Positions 18,168 through 27,122 of a DNA stretch of 64,000 nucleotides are shown here, piece by piece. The position numbers and the translations under genes were made by a program. Each line of letters opens with the position of its first letter. Position 1 is the stretch's first letter. The DNA comes from Bacteroidaceae bacterium (GTDB lineage Bacteria > Bacteroidota > Bacteroidia > Bacteroidales > Bacteroidaceae). Under the pieces are notes generated by a model. The model was not told the origin of the DNA, did no database searches, and was given only the letters and a program-made list of their open reading frames with translations. The DNA lies in NCBI GenBank assembly GCA_024697945.1, contig JAILRU010000135.1, positions 27,650 through 91,649 on the forward strand. Direction: 5' to 3'.

Positions 18168-21100
18168 AGAGTCTGCTTTTGATAGTTGGTCTGCTTCCCG
18201 CTCTTAGCGGTATGGCACAGATAGAGGATTATACCCTGCCCGACGGCAAGGTTGTGAAAATAGATCGTAGTGTCTTTCCTGACCTCAAGTATGATGTAAC
18301 CCCCAAGGCCAAGCCTGCCGACTATGTGGCTCGGCGCAAGGCACGCAAGGCTCCGGTGCAGCTACCGCCCTACGTTTATAACGGACAGGACAAGTATTTC
18401 CCTCCCATCTTCAATCAGGACGGCGGCTCCTGTGGCTCTGCAGCTGCTATTGGCTATCAGTTCACACACGAGATAAACAGCTATCGCGATGCTGATGCTT
18501 CACTGACCGAGAACCAATATCCTTCCCATTTTACCTGGCTGTTGGCATACCAGACCAGCACGACAGAGGGAATGGCAAAGGCTATCGGAATCCCCAATGT
18601 TCCCACATACGGCGGACGAACATACAGCAGACTCTTTGGACCTCAGACACACGACGACCCCGACTACGGGTGGATGCAGGGCTACGACAAGTGGTTCAGT
18701 GCCATGTGGAACAAGTCGGCCTATGATTTCAGCCTTGCTCCTACCAATACACCCGAGGGTCGTCAGGAGCTCAAGGAATGGCTCTACAACCACAGCGGTG
18801 ACGAGACCATGCACGGAGGCGGCGTGGCAGGTATAGGTGTGGCTGCATACGGCACATGGGCAGCTATTCCCAATTCTGCCGCCAACAAAGCAGCAGGTGT
18901 GGTAGGCATGAAGTACGTGAAGGCTTGGGGCGAGACATTCAATCATGCCCTTACCGTTTGCGGATATGACGACCGCATAGAATTCGACCTCGATGGGGAC
19001 GGCATCATCGGAGAGGTGGAAGAAGACGAGGTGGGAGCCTGGATTATTGCCAATTCCTGGGGTGACGGCTGGGAGAACAAGGGCTTTATCTATTGCCCTT
19101 ACAAGTACAGTTTCTCTGTCAATAACGATACATGGACCTGGACACCAGGGGCGTTTGTCATCCGACAAGACTATCGTCCCTTGCGCACCATCAAGCTTAC
19201 GATGGATTACTCGCATCGCAGCGAGCTTCTTCTCTCTGCCGGCATTTCAGAGAATCTGAATGCCACCAAACCTGATAAGACCATTCCGTTTGAACATTTC
19301 CGCTATGCAGGCAATACCTTGGGAGCTGACCCTGCTCCCGAAGTGCCGATGCTGGGACGCTGGACTGACGGTATGCACTACGAACCTATGGAGTTCGGTT
19401 ACGACCTGACAGACCTTACTGCCGCATTTGACCGCACCAAACCGTTGAAGTACTTCTTCATTGTCAAGACGAAGTCAGGTGCCATAGGCAGCGGACATAT
19501 CTACAACGCCTCCATTATCAATTATGAGATTGAGAATGACGGTGTGGAGATTCCTTTTGAGCAGACAGATGTGGAAATTAGGAATAAGGGCCGCGAGACG
19601 ATTATCAGTGTCGTGGTACCAGGCGAGCAGCTTTATGCTCCCACCAATCTCAACCTGGAGGATGGCGTGCTCGTATGGTCCGCTCCACAGACTTCCAGTC
19701 TCACGCTTACCGGCTATCATGTCTATGAGGGTACAAGCCTTGTGGCACAGCTGCCAGTAAGCCAGACCTATTATACGCCAAGCGATGAGGCTTCCGGCGC
19801 GTTTACCGTCAAGGCAGTCTATCAGACGGGACAGTACAGCCTGGAATCCGATGCATCCAATGCCGTAGTGCTCCAGATTCCTCAGCAAGGAGCCAATCAT
19901 ATTGTCAATCTGAATGAGAGTGGCATCACCATTCCCAATGCCATCTCCGAGATGCTTGGGAAGGCTACCATAGAGTTCTGGATGCGCAACGACAAGAATG
20001 TCAGCTACACACACCAGGTCGGTCCCGGCTGGGGCAAGTTCCTTTTCCATAACAATAGCAACGGCACCCTTTCCGTGGGGTGGGATAGCAGTGGCTCCGA
20101 CCGCCTGAATGTTTCCGATGTCTTCTCTACCTTGAAGAAATGGAATCACATCGCCATTGTGATAAACGGAAGCACGCTGACACTTTACGTCAATGGCGTC
20201 AAGAAAGGGCAGATAACCTCCAAGACTTACTCAGGCCTGGTTGCCTTTGGCGACCTCCCATTCGGCCGCACTTCTGATGTCAACCAGTGGTGGATAGGCG
20301 GTCTGGACGAGATACGTGTCTGGCGGACTGCCCGTACGCAGACAGAGATAAGGAACAACATGCGTGTTCGCATTGCCTCTCCTGCCCTGCAGCCCGACCT
20401 CATGGTCTATGTGCCTATGGAAACCATCGAGGTGGATGGCGAGACCAGATTGCGTGAGTATGTTAGCGGCAAGCACGCCAAGTTCCAGTTGATAGGCACT
20501 TGGCAGGTTGACGAGAGCGACGAGCCTCTCACTGGTTCGCAGCCCACGCCCGCGCTTACCATCTCGGAAGAAGGGACCACCCATCTGGCAGGCATTCCCT
20601 TCCGTCTTACAGCACAGACTCTGCTCAATGTGACTGATTGGGAATGGAAAGCTGAAAGAATACAGACCACAGACGACGGACAACAGACGGTGGTCGATGG
20701 TCAATGGCCGGTGCTCTATGGCATGAGTCCCACTTTCCTCTTCTCGGAAGCCGGAACATATAATATTATATGTACTGCCACATACGTCGATGGCACCACG
20801 CTTACAGCCGAAAAGGAGATTGTGGTTGCTGATGGTGAGGCTCCTGTGGCAGCCTTCGATGTGGTCAATGCCGAACTGCCCGCAGGGGACCGTTTCAGCT
20901 TCATCAACCGCACAGAGGGCGCAGGATGCACCTATCAGTGGAGTATGCCGGGAGCTGAGGTGGAGCAACTGGGAGGCACCAATGCCACAGCGCTCTATCC
21001 CACGACGGGAACGTTCCCCGTAACCCTTACGGCAATAAATCCGTACGGCTCCAGTAGCGTGACGAAGGAGGTGACAGTACGCGAGTCGGCTCCCCGTGCC

Positions 21101-22702
21101 CTTTTCGAAATCTCCGAGACAGCCATCATGCTGGGTGAGAGCATCCAGCTTATCGATGCCAGCCGCTATAGTCCCATCTCATGGAAATGGGAGCTCAATA
21201 ACGGCTGTCGTGCTTTGACCATTGACGAACAGTCGCCCCTCATCGTTCCCACCGCTCCTGGTGTCTATGACATCAGCCTCCGTGTGACGAATCCCTTGGG
21301 CGAAAATACACTGACCCGTAACCGCTACCTTATCGTCAGCAACGACGACCCCATTTCCTGCCTCAACTTCACTGGTGTGGAAACCCTGCAGCTTCCCTGT
21401 CCCTTTACTGAGGAGCAGAAGTCACTCACCCTCGACTGGTGGATGCGTCCTCAGCAGTATCAGGGCAGCGTCAGCCTCACTTCTTCGCAGGGCGACTTCT
21501 CCACTTCTGTGGATAGCAAGGGCGTGCTTCTCTTGACATTGGGGAACAGGAAGGCCCAGTCGTCCGAAGGTTACATCATTACGGGCGAATGGCACCACTA
21601 TGCCGTAGTCTATAATGCTGGCGCAGTCAAGTTCTACCGCGACGGTCAGTTCTTCAATACCTCGACTTCCAGGATTGCTTCACGTATGCCTGCCTTGGAG
21701 ACCATCACTATGGGCGAGGGTGGCTTCAACGGACAGATTGACGAGGTCCGTCTATGGGGCGAAGCACTTACCGAGGAAAAGATAAATGCCTACTGCAACC
21801 AGCATATAGCTGACGTTCAGGAGGCGCAGGCCACAGACAACCTGCTGCTCTACTATGACTTCAATCAGAATGGCGGCGATGTGCAGGACCGCACCTCAAA
21901 TGCCTGCATTGCAAAGCGCATAGGCTTCGGTCCCGACGGCGATGCATGGAACTCGGCCTTGGGAGTCTTTACCATCGACACCGGTGCCCTCATGCATGGA
22001 GACATCTCCGACTTGTACCTGACAAACTATAAGAACCCCTATCTCACGGCATCGGGAACCGTCAATCCCAATAACAGCAGTCGCTTCCTGAAACTGTTGA
22101 TGCGTAATACCCGTTCCAGGTGGCAGGATGCCAATGCCATCGTCTCCGGCAACATTACGACAGGAGCACACATAGACACGTCGCACCACAACGACATCCA
22201 GTTCGAGACGCAATGGAGCGGCTTTGCCACACCTTTGCTCGACTATCGTCTCTGGCAGGCAATCACGTTGCCGGCCGGCAGGTATCGCTTCAGTATCGTC
22301 CCTGGCGACGTTGACGACATGCAGACCAGCCGCCTTGTGGCTTGCGAGGGCAGTACCATGGTCAGCGATGCAGCATGCGAGGAGAAAGCCCTTGCCTGGT
22401 GCAAGCTAATGGATGGCAGCATCAACTTCACGCTCGAAGAGGAGAAGGAAGTCTCCCTTGGCATCATCGTTAACCTGACCGGTCAGTCCAGCTTCGGCAT
22501 CCATGCCTTCAAGTTGGAGGGTGTCACCATCGAACCCCTCACGCCGACAGGCATTGAATCAATTCAAAATTCAAAAGTGAAAATTCAAAATGACGATGCC
22601 GTCTATGACCTTGCTGGCCGGAAAATAGTAAATCGTCAATCGTCAAATAGTAAATTACCTAAGGGTGTTTACATCATTAACGGCAAAAAGATACTCAAAT
22701 GA
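18161..22702 (+). CDS. Secreted papain-family (C1) cysteine peptidase with LamG and PKD domains
   Basis: 1513 residues, signal peptide MKKSLLLIVGLLPALSGMAQ. Mature N-terminus is followed by a C1 peptidase domain (about 70-360): N-Q-D-G-G-S-C-G-S with catalytic Cys91, N-H-A-L-T-V-C-G-Y with the His, and I-I-A-N-S-W-G-D-G-W with the Asn. Between His and Asn lies a perfect 12-residue EF-hand loop, D-L-D-G-D-G-I-I-G-E-V-E, suggesting calcium dependence. Then LamG (about 600-725), two PKD-like repeats (about 890-1060), LamG (about 1085-1215) and a tail ([10 protein letters not shown]...G-V-Y-I-I-N-G-K-K-I). Starts at 18161 because the upstream ATG lies in a terminator. Its stop overlaps the next ATG (ATGA), so it is co-transcribed with the SGNH hydrolase. 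It likely degrades extracellular protein. Confidence 0.88.
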   Translation: MKKSLLLIVGLLPALSGMAQIEDYTLPDGKVVKIDRSVFPDLKYDVTPKAKPADYVARRKARKAPVQLPPYVYNGQDKYFPPIFNQDGGSCGSAAAIGYQFTHEINSYRDADASLTENQYPSHFTWLLAYQTSTTEGMAKAIGIPNVPTYGGRTYSRLFGPQTHDDPDYGWMQGYDKWFSAMWNKSAYDFSLAPTNTPEGRQELKEWLYNHSGDETMHGGGVAGIGVAAYGTWAAIPNSAANKAAGVVGMKYVKAWGETFNHALTVCGYDDRIEFDLDGDGIIGEVEEDEVGAWIIANSWGDGWENKGFIYCPYKYSFSVNNDTWTWTPGAFVIRQDYRPLRTIKLTMDYSHRSELLLSAGISENLNATKPDKTIPFEHFRYAGNTLGADPAPEVPMLGRWTDGMHYEPMEFGYDLTDLTAAFDRTKPLKYFFIVKTKSGAIGSGHIYNASIINYEIENDGVEIPFEQTDVEIRNKGRETIISVVVPGEQLYAPTNLNLEDGVLVWSAPQTSSLTLTGYHVYEGTSLVAQLPVSQTYYTPSDEASGAFTVKAVYQTGQYSLESDASNAVVLQIPQQGANHIVNLNESGITIPNAISEMLGKATIEFWMRNDKNVSYTHQVGPGWGKFLFHNNSNGTLSVGWDSSGSDRLNVSDVFSTLKKWNHIAIVINGSTLTLYVNGVKKGQITSKTYSGLVAFGDLPFGRTSDVNQWWIGGLDEIRVWRTARTQTEIRNNMRVRIASPALQPDLMVYVPMETIEVDGETRLREYVSGKHAKFQLIGTWQVDESDEPLTGSQPTPALTISEEGTTHLAGIPFRLTAQTLLNVTDWEWKAERIQTTDDGQQTVVDGQWPVLYGMSPTFLFSEAGTYNIICTATYVDGTTLTAEKEIVVADGEAPVAAFDVVNAELPAGDRFSFINRTEGAGCTYQWSMPGAEVEQLGGTNATALYPTTGTFPVTLTAINPYGSSSVTKEVTVRESAPRALFEISETAIMLGESIQLIDASRYSPISWKWELNNGCRALTIDEQSPLIVPTAPGVYDISLRVTNPLGENTLTRNRYLIVSNDDPISCLNFTGVETLQLPCPFTEEQKSLTLDWWMRPQQYQGSVSLTSSQGDFSTSVDSKGVLLLTLGNRKAQSSEGYIITGEWHHYAVVYNAGAVKFYRDGQFFNTSTSRIASRMPALETITMGEGGFNGQIDEVRLWGEALTEEKINAYCNQHIADVQEAQATDNLLLYYDFNQNGGDVQDRTSNACIAKRIGFGPDGDAWNSALGVFTIDTGALMHGDISDLYLTNYKNPYLTASGTVNPNNSSRFLKLLMRNTRSRWQDANAIVSGNITTGAHIDTSHHNDIQFETQWSGFATPLLDYRLWQAITLPAGRYRFSIVPGDVDDMQTSRLVACEGSTMVSDAACEEKALAWCKLMDGSINFTLEEEKEVSLGIIVNLTGQSSFGIHAFKLEGVTIEPLTPTGIESIQNSKVKIQNDDAVYDLAGRKIVNRQSSNSKLPKGVYIINGKKILK
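20663..20725 (+). repeat. Heptamer array inside the C1 peptidase gene
   Basis: Words CAGACCA, CAGACGA, CGGACAA, CAGACGG, TGGTCGA, TGGTCAA, TGGCCGG follow at exact 7-bp spacing. They encode a T-D-D-G-Q-Q-T-V-V-D-G-Q-W stretch between LamG and PKD domains. Confidence 0.75.
22557..22658 (+). repeat. Heptamer arrays in the C-terminal tail linker (copy 1)
   Basis: TTCAAAA-type words (22564-22591) and AATCGTC/AAATAGT words (22628-22658) flank the A-V-Y-D-L-A-G-R motif. An almost identical arrangement is at 25412-25510 in the next gene. Confidence 0.8.
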
Positions 22703-25566
22703 AACGTCTCCTCCTCATTCTCTATTCTTCATTCTTCATTCTTCATTCTTCATTCAGTCCTGCAAGGGCGCAGAACCCTGACAGCCTTACCTTCGCTGTG
22801 CTGGGCAACTCCATCTCGACCTACTATGACTATATCCCTTCCGGCTACGCCATCTACTATACAGCGGACCGCGAGAAGACCTATGGCATACAGGTAGGCG
22901 ACACATGGTGGATGCAGCTCAGCCGTCTCTCGGGACTCACTTTCCTTGCCAATGCCTCGTGGAGCGGCAGTCGCGTGTCGTGCGATTTGCTCAACAGCAA
23001 AGCCCCATTCCTCAGCAATGAGCGCGTGAAAGCCTTGGGACGAGCCGGCAAGCCCGACTTCATCTTCATCGCAGGCGGTACCAACGACTGGAACCAATCC
23101 AAAGTGCCTTTGGGCGAGTACCGTACGAAGAACTTCACCGACTCCGTCACCTTTCGGGGAGCATATCAGCGGCTCCTCTTCAAACTCACGACGTGGTATC
23201 CGCAGGCTCGCGTAGTCTGTCTGGGCATCTTCCCTCGGGGGAACGGTGTCAATGACAAGAATTCACAGGGATGGTCGCAGGCCGATGCCAATGCCAGCAT
23301 CAAGTACATTGCAGAGCAGTTTGGCCAGTACTATATAGACTGTACCAACGTCCCCTGGAGCAACGACTGGGCGGCATATACCCTCGACAGGCTTCATCCC
23401 TCGGCAGCTGGTGCCACACTGCTTGCCCAACACATCACCAATGCCATGTTATCCCAGGGAATCATCACGCGCGACCTGAAGCGTTCCAACGAAGTGGAGG
23501 AGGCAGAACGCCTGTTGGACATCAGCTTCACCGCCGATGGCATTGTCAATCAGGGCACCTATGCCGCCAAGGTCGGTAAGCACGGCACAGCCACAACCTT
23601 CTACGATGCCGCTCGCGACACCTACTACGGTTGCTCCAAGGCACGCGCCTCAGACTACTACTATGCCACCTACGACGAGGGCTCACCCTTGGTCAAAGCC
23701 TTCAACAGCAGCGTGACGTGGGAGATGCTCGTGCGCCTTGACGCCCTTGCCGACCAGAACGGCAACATCAGCCGGACCTGCATCCTTGGTAACGAGGAGA
23801 ACGGCGGCTGGGCTTTCTACAACTCCGAACTGGCAAGCAGCTTCTGCTACCAGAACAAGAGCGGCGTGAAGAGCAGCATGAAGAGCATCACCGGCGACTC
23901 CATCCTCCTTTCCGGCAAGTTCTACCACCTGGTTGCGACGATGGACCGTATGAGCCACATCATGCGCTACTTCATCAACGGCAAGCTCGTCTGCACCAGC
24001 ACCCGTGCTGGCTCAGACATGACGATGCCCCAGTGCGGCACCACCAAGGGACGCAAGGGCATGTGGATATGCCTTGGCGGAGATGCCACGTCCGGCTCGG
24101 TCAACAACGGAGCCGAGGGATCTTCCGCATGCAGCTTCGTCTTCGCCCGCATCTACGACGGCGCCCTTTCCCAAAAGGCGGCCACGGCACTCTATAACGA
24201 CGACGTCAAGCGGTTCACCGAGCCGCAGACACCCTACGGAACTGAACTCCTCATGGATTGCGAGTTCACCCCCGACGGAGCCGTCAACCATGCACCCTCC
24301 TTCGGGGACAGACCTATAGTCATGATGGACACCGTACAGATGCGCTACAATGCCGACATTAACCACTATGAAGCACAGTTCAACGATATCAGGTCGGAGT
24401 TCTTCAAGTACCAGCTGGGCGACGACCCCGCAATCATGAGCCAGCTCACCGATGCCTACAGCGTCGAGGTCTTCTGCCGCAGCAGCGAAGCCCTGCCCAC
24501 CACCAGCATCCGTCCACTCAGCTTCGTCAACGGCTATGGCTTTGGTCTGCAGATGAACAACAGGGGCAACATCGGCTACACCACCACCACGCAGGGCAAC
24601 AAGGCCGACGGCACCTTTGCCAAGACCCAGTGGTCGTGGATAGGAGCGGGAAACCTCACTGCCGACTATACCCACTATGTCATCGTCTATGACCGCAAGA
24701 ACTACCGTTCGCAGTTCTACGTGAACGGCGAGCTGGCCGATACGCGCTGGCTGACCTTCAAGGAGTGTCCCGTTTACGAATGGGCACCAACCACGTGGCT
24801 GTCCATAGGTGGCGATGCCGTGGGAACTTACGAGCAGACATCCTCCGTGGGCAGCTATTCCTTCATGGGCGATGTGGCATTGGTACGCGTCTATGGCAAT
24901 GCGCTGAGCAAAAACCAGGTCCAGAGCCTCGCAGGCATCCTGAGCACACAGGAGATGACATACACCCTGGGGACCAACGGCTATGCCGCCGTCTGCCTGC
25001 CCTACATCTGGCAAGTGCCCGAGGACTGTACAGCCTATATCATTACAGAGATAGCCTCACCGTCTGCCATGCTGACAGCCATCGCCGCTACAGGAGATTA
25101 TGTCCCCTACGGCACACCCGTCTTGTTGAGCGGCCCCGCAAAAGCTCAGGTCACCCTGACAGCCCAGAACAAGGATGAAGTAAGTGAAATGGTAAATGAT
25201 AGTTGGTCAAATGGTAGTTGGCAAAATCTCTTGGTAGGAACCTATCCAGGCAAGACGCTTGATGCTGGCGAGGGTTATTATATGAGGACTACGGGCACGA
25301 GCATCTATCGGGCCACAACCCCTGTCGCCTTGCCTCCGTTCAGTTGCTACCTGCCTTCAGCTGAAAAGCGGTCACTATTCAAGCTCGAAGAAGCAGAGAC
25401 AGGCATTGAATCAATTCAAAATTCAAAATTGAAAATTCAAAATGACGATGCCGTCTATGACCTCACCGGCCGGAAAATAGTAAATAGTAAATCGTCAAAT
25501 AGTAAATTACCAAAGGGGCTCTACATCCAGAACGGAAAGAAGATATTTGTAAGAAGCAACGACTGA
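22699..25566 (+). CDS. Secreted SGNH/GDSL hydrolase with LamG domains
   Basis: 955 residues. The signal peptide (MKRLLLILYSSFFILHSSFS, then P-A-R-A-Q) is partly encoded by a 7-bp tandem repeat. The SGNH domain (about 30-255) shows block I G-N-S-I-S (Ser38), block III G-G-T-N-D (126-130) and block V D-R-L-H (Asp230, His233), so it should be an active esterase or acetylhydrolase. Two or three LamG-like regions follow (about 275-510 and 515-750), then a small beta domain and the tail A-V-Y-D-L-T-G-R-K-I...G-L-Y-I-Q-N-G-K-K-I. Its ATG overlaps the stop of the C1 peptidase. A role in deacetylating extracellular glycans is possible; the substrate cannot be read from sequence. Confidence 0.87.
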   Translation: MKRLLLILYSSFFILHSSFSPARAQNPDSLTFAVLGNSISTYYDYIPSGYAIYYTADREKTYGIQVGDTWWMQLSRLSGLTFLANASWSGSRVSCDLLNSKAPFLSNERVKALGRAGKPDFIFIAGGTNDWNQSKVPLGEYRTKNFTDSVTFRGAYQRLLFKLTTWYPQARVVCLGIFPRGNGVNDKNSQGWSQADANASIKYIAEQFGQYYIDCTNVPWSNDWAAYTLDRLHPSAAGATLLAQHITNAMLSQGIITRDLKRSNEVEEAERLLDISFTADGIVNQGTYAAKVGKHGTATTFYDAARDTYYGCSKARASDYYYATYDEGSPLVKAFNSSVTWEMLVRLDALADQNGNISRTCILGNEENGGWAFYNSELASSFCYQNKSGVKSSMKSITGDSILLSGKFYHLVATMDRMSHIMRYFINGKLVCTSTRAGSDMTMPQCGTTKGRKGMWICLGGDATSGSVNNGAEGSSACSFVFARIYDGALSQKAATALYNDDVKRFTEPQTPYGTELLMDCEFTPDGAVNHAPSFGDRPIVMMDTVQMRYNADINHYEAQFNDIRSEFFKYQLGDDPAIMSQLTDAYSVEVFCRSSEALPTTSIRPLSFVNGYGFGLQMNNRGNIGYTTTTQGNKADGTFAKTQWSWIGAGNLTADYTHYVIVYDRKNYRSQFYVNGELADTRWLTFKECPVYEWAPTTWLSIGGDAVGTYEQTSSVGSYSFMGDVALVRVYGNALSKNQVQSLAGILSTQEMTYTLGTNGYAAVCLPYIWQVPEDCTAYIITEIASPSAMLTAIAATGDYVPYGTPVLLSGPAKAQVTLTAQNKDEVSEMVNDSWSNGSWQNLLVGTYPGKTLDAGEGYYMRTTGTSIYRATTPVALPPFSCYLPSAEKRSLFKLEEAETGIESIQNSKLKIQNDDAVYDLTGRKIVNSKSSNSKLPKGLYIQNGKKIFVRSND
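22724..22757 (+). repeat. Heptamer array in the signal-peptide codons of the SGNH gene
   Basis: ATTCTTC is repeated four times and then runs into ATTCAGT. It encodes the hydrophobic core F-F-I-L-H-S-S-F of the signal peptide. Confidence 0.85.
25183..25225 (+). repeat. Heptamer-like words inside the SGNH gene
   Basis: AGTGAAA, TGGTAAA, TGATAGT, TGGTCAA, ATGGTAG, TTGGCAA at 7-bp spacing, encoding S-E-M-V-N-D-S-W-S-N-G-S-W. Confidence 0.6.
25412..25510 (+). repeat. Heptamer arrays in the C-terminal tail linker (copy 2)
   Basis: TTCAAAA words (25415-25442) and AATAGTA/AATCGTC words (25476-25510) around the tail motif. Nearly the same bases as at 22557-22658, with one heptamer more or less in the second block. 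Confidence 0.8.
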
Positions 25567-25649
25567 TGACGCATGCCACCGTAAACACACGTAACAAACG
25601 AAAATCTATATATAGTAAAAGGAATTAATTCTAATAATGCAAACAGAAC

Positions 25650-26306
25650 ATGAAAAGGCAAATTCTTACCATCCTGCTTGCTTTCGCTTGCTTGACTGCG
25701 AAGGCACAAGTGAGCAAGGCCGTCAAGTGCACAGATAACATCTTCATGCTGAAAGGAAAGGTTGCAAGCGAGCTGAATGTTGACAGATACCTCGTTTATA
25801 TATGGGACTATGCTCAGAAAGAGATGCCGCAACCCGTGGATACTTTAAAGGTGAAGAATGGAAAATTTGAGTTCTTCACAACCTTAGACCAACCCTATTC
25901 CGGCATGATGAAGGCCGTGAAAAAAGACGGAACGACGGGCGAGTTTTTCCTGGAATTTTTCTTCGTGCCGGGAGAGGAATGTAAGATTGATGTCAAGGGC
26001 GATGGTTTGAACGAATTCACCCTCGGTGGCAGCAAGTTCTATCGCGACTGGGAAGCATTCGCTCAGTTCTATGAGAAAACACAGAAGAAGGCAATCGCCC
26101 TGAATGGCGCAGGCGATGAGGAGTTCTTTGCTTCTATAGCCAAATATAACCGCCAGCACAAGGATGAAGAGGGTTGCCTCATGTATCAATGTATGTGGCT
26201 GTCAGGCTCAGCGATGAACTTCTCCATGTTCGACGGCATACAAGACGGTCGCTTCAAATCATACATACAACACCGCAAAAACCAGTACTCCTCGCAAGGC
26301 TCTTGA
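25650..26306 (+). CDS. Secreted DUF4369-domain protein
   Basis: 218 residues, signal peptide MKRQILTILLAFACLTAKAQ. Residues about 28-130 have the beta-rich DUF4369 pattern (L-K-G-K-V...V-D-T-L-K-V-K-N-G-K-F-E-F...F-V-P-G-E-E-C-K-I-D-V-K-G). In many Bacteroidetes proteins this domain precedes a thioredoxin-like domain, which is absent here; the stand-alone form is also known. The C-terminal 80 residues are helical and charged. The gene starts 84 bp after the SGNH gene, in the same direction. Exact function is unknown. Confidence 0.65.
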   Translation: MKRQILTILLAFACLTAKAQVSKAVKCTDNIFMLKGKVASELNVDRYLVYIWDYAQKEMPQPVDTLKVKNGKFEFFTTLDQPYSGMMKAVKKDGTTGEFFLEFFFVPGEECKIDVKGDGLNEFTLGGSKFYRDWEAFAQFYEKTQKKAIALNGAGDEEFFASIAKYNRQHKDEEGCLMYQCMWLSGSAMNFSMFDGIQDGRFKSYIQHRKNQYSSQGS

Positions 26307-26327
26307 AGAATAAAATCAGCAACCAAG

Positions 26328-26771
26328 ATGGCAACAATCAATGGTATTCCACTAAATTTCAACGAAATCCCCCTGTCGTGGCGTTTCTGTTTCTGCGACG
26401 GCTGCCCCAAGCATCAGGATTGTTTGCGATATCAGAGCGGACTACACGTCAAGGTGACACAGGGCTTCGCAATCTTTCCTCCTGCATACCAGCAAGGGGA
26501 CTGTCCGCACTTCAAGCGGATACGTGTCATCAAAGCGGCATACGGTTTCCGCAGTCTCTTCAGCGAAATAAAGGAGAAGGACGGTTCGGAACTGCGCAGA
26601 AAGATAAAGTACTACCTCGGAGGCCACGGCACCTATTACCGCTATAACAGCGGCGAGAAGTTGCTTACTCCGGAGCAGCAGCAGTGGATTCTGAACCTGT
26701 TTGCAAAACGGGGATATACCGAGGGACTTTCGTTCGACCATTACCACGAAATGCTTGACTTTTCCAGCTGA
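26328..26771 (+). CDS. Cys-rich cytoplasmic protein of unknown function (possibly DUF6078)
   Basis: 147 residues without signal peptide. The N-terminal third has a cysteine cluster (W-R-F-C-F-C-D-G-C-P, then D-C-L-R-Y and D-C-P-H-F) suited to binding a metal. The rest is basic and helical (T-Y-Y-R-Y-N...L-T-P-E-Q-Q-Q-W-I-L). I recall a Bacteroidetes family of this shape named DUF6078, but cannot verify it. The gene lies 21 bp after the DUF4369 gene, so both may share a transcript that ends at the strong hairpin at 26801. Confidence 0.6.
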   Translation: MATINGIPLNFNEIPLSWRFCFCDGCPKHQDCLRYQSGLHVKVTQGFAIFPPAYQQGDCPHFKRIRVIKAAYGFRSLFSEIKEKDGSELRRKIKYYLGGHGTYYRYNSGEKLLTPEQQQWILNLFAKRGYTEGLSFDHYHEMLDFSS

Positions 26772-26800
26772 TACCTAATCTCAGTTTTTATTTTTCCATG

Positions 26801-26842
26801 CTTAGGCTGGCAGATGTTGAGGCTGCCAGCCTAAGTCTTTTA
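26801..26842 (+). terminator. Rho-independent terminator
   Basis: A perfect 13-bp stem (26801-26813 with 26823-26835) and a 9-nt loop, followed by TCTTTTA. Confidence 0.85.
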
Positions 26843-26879
26843 CGGTCTTCGAGACACTTTACTGCATGTACCGATGTCA

Positions 26880-26989
26880 TACCAAATGACGGTCTGATTA
26901 CTACCAGCATATGGTACGACCAATACCACCTACTGGTACTGCCAGTACCAAATTCTGGTACGGATAGTACCACCTGCTGGTACTTTAGA
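26880..26989. repeat. 22-bp-period array of TACCA-N5-TGGTA palindromes
   Basis: TACCA starts at 26880, 26902, 26924, 26946 and 26968, exactly 22 bp apart; TGGTA starts at 26912, 26934, 26956 and 26978, also 22 bp apart. Each unit is thus a 15-bp inverted repeat with a variable 5-bp centre and 7 variable bases between units. The first unit has a decayed right half. There is no gene in this gap, which lies between convergent genes. Confidence 0.85.
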
Positions 26990-27068
26990 TATTGAGAGTA
27001 TGGCAGCACACATCACGATGTGGTTTCTCCCGATTTTAATTGTTTTAAATTCATTTAACATATTAATG

Positions 27069-27101
27069 GGGCAGCGTCAGCATGAAGGCTGACGACTGCC
27101 C
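27069..27101 (-). terminator. Hairpin after the plug-like gene
   Basis: GGGCAG/CTGCCC and GTCAGC/GCTGAC stems form one long hairpin. On the minus strand it follows the stop at 27123; the T-run is poor. Confidence 0.55.
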
Positions 27102-27122
27102 TAACGAGAGAGTATTTATGGA

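Noticed and set aside
22661..25014. Several antisense frames opposite the SGNH gene
   Set aside because: Shadow frames of a strongly supported gene.
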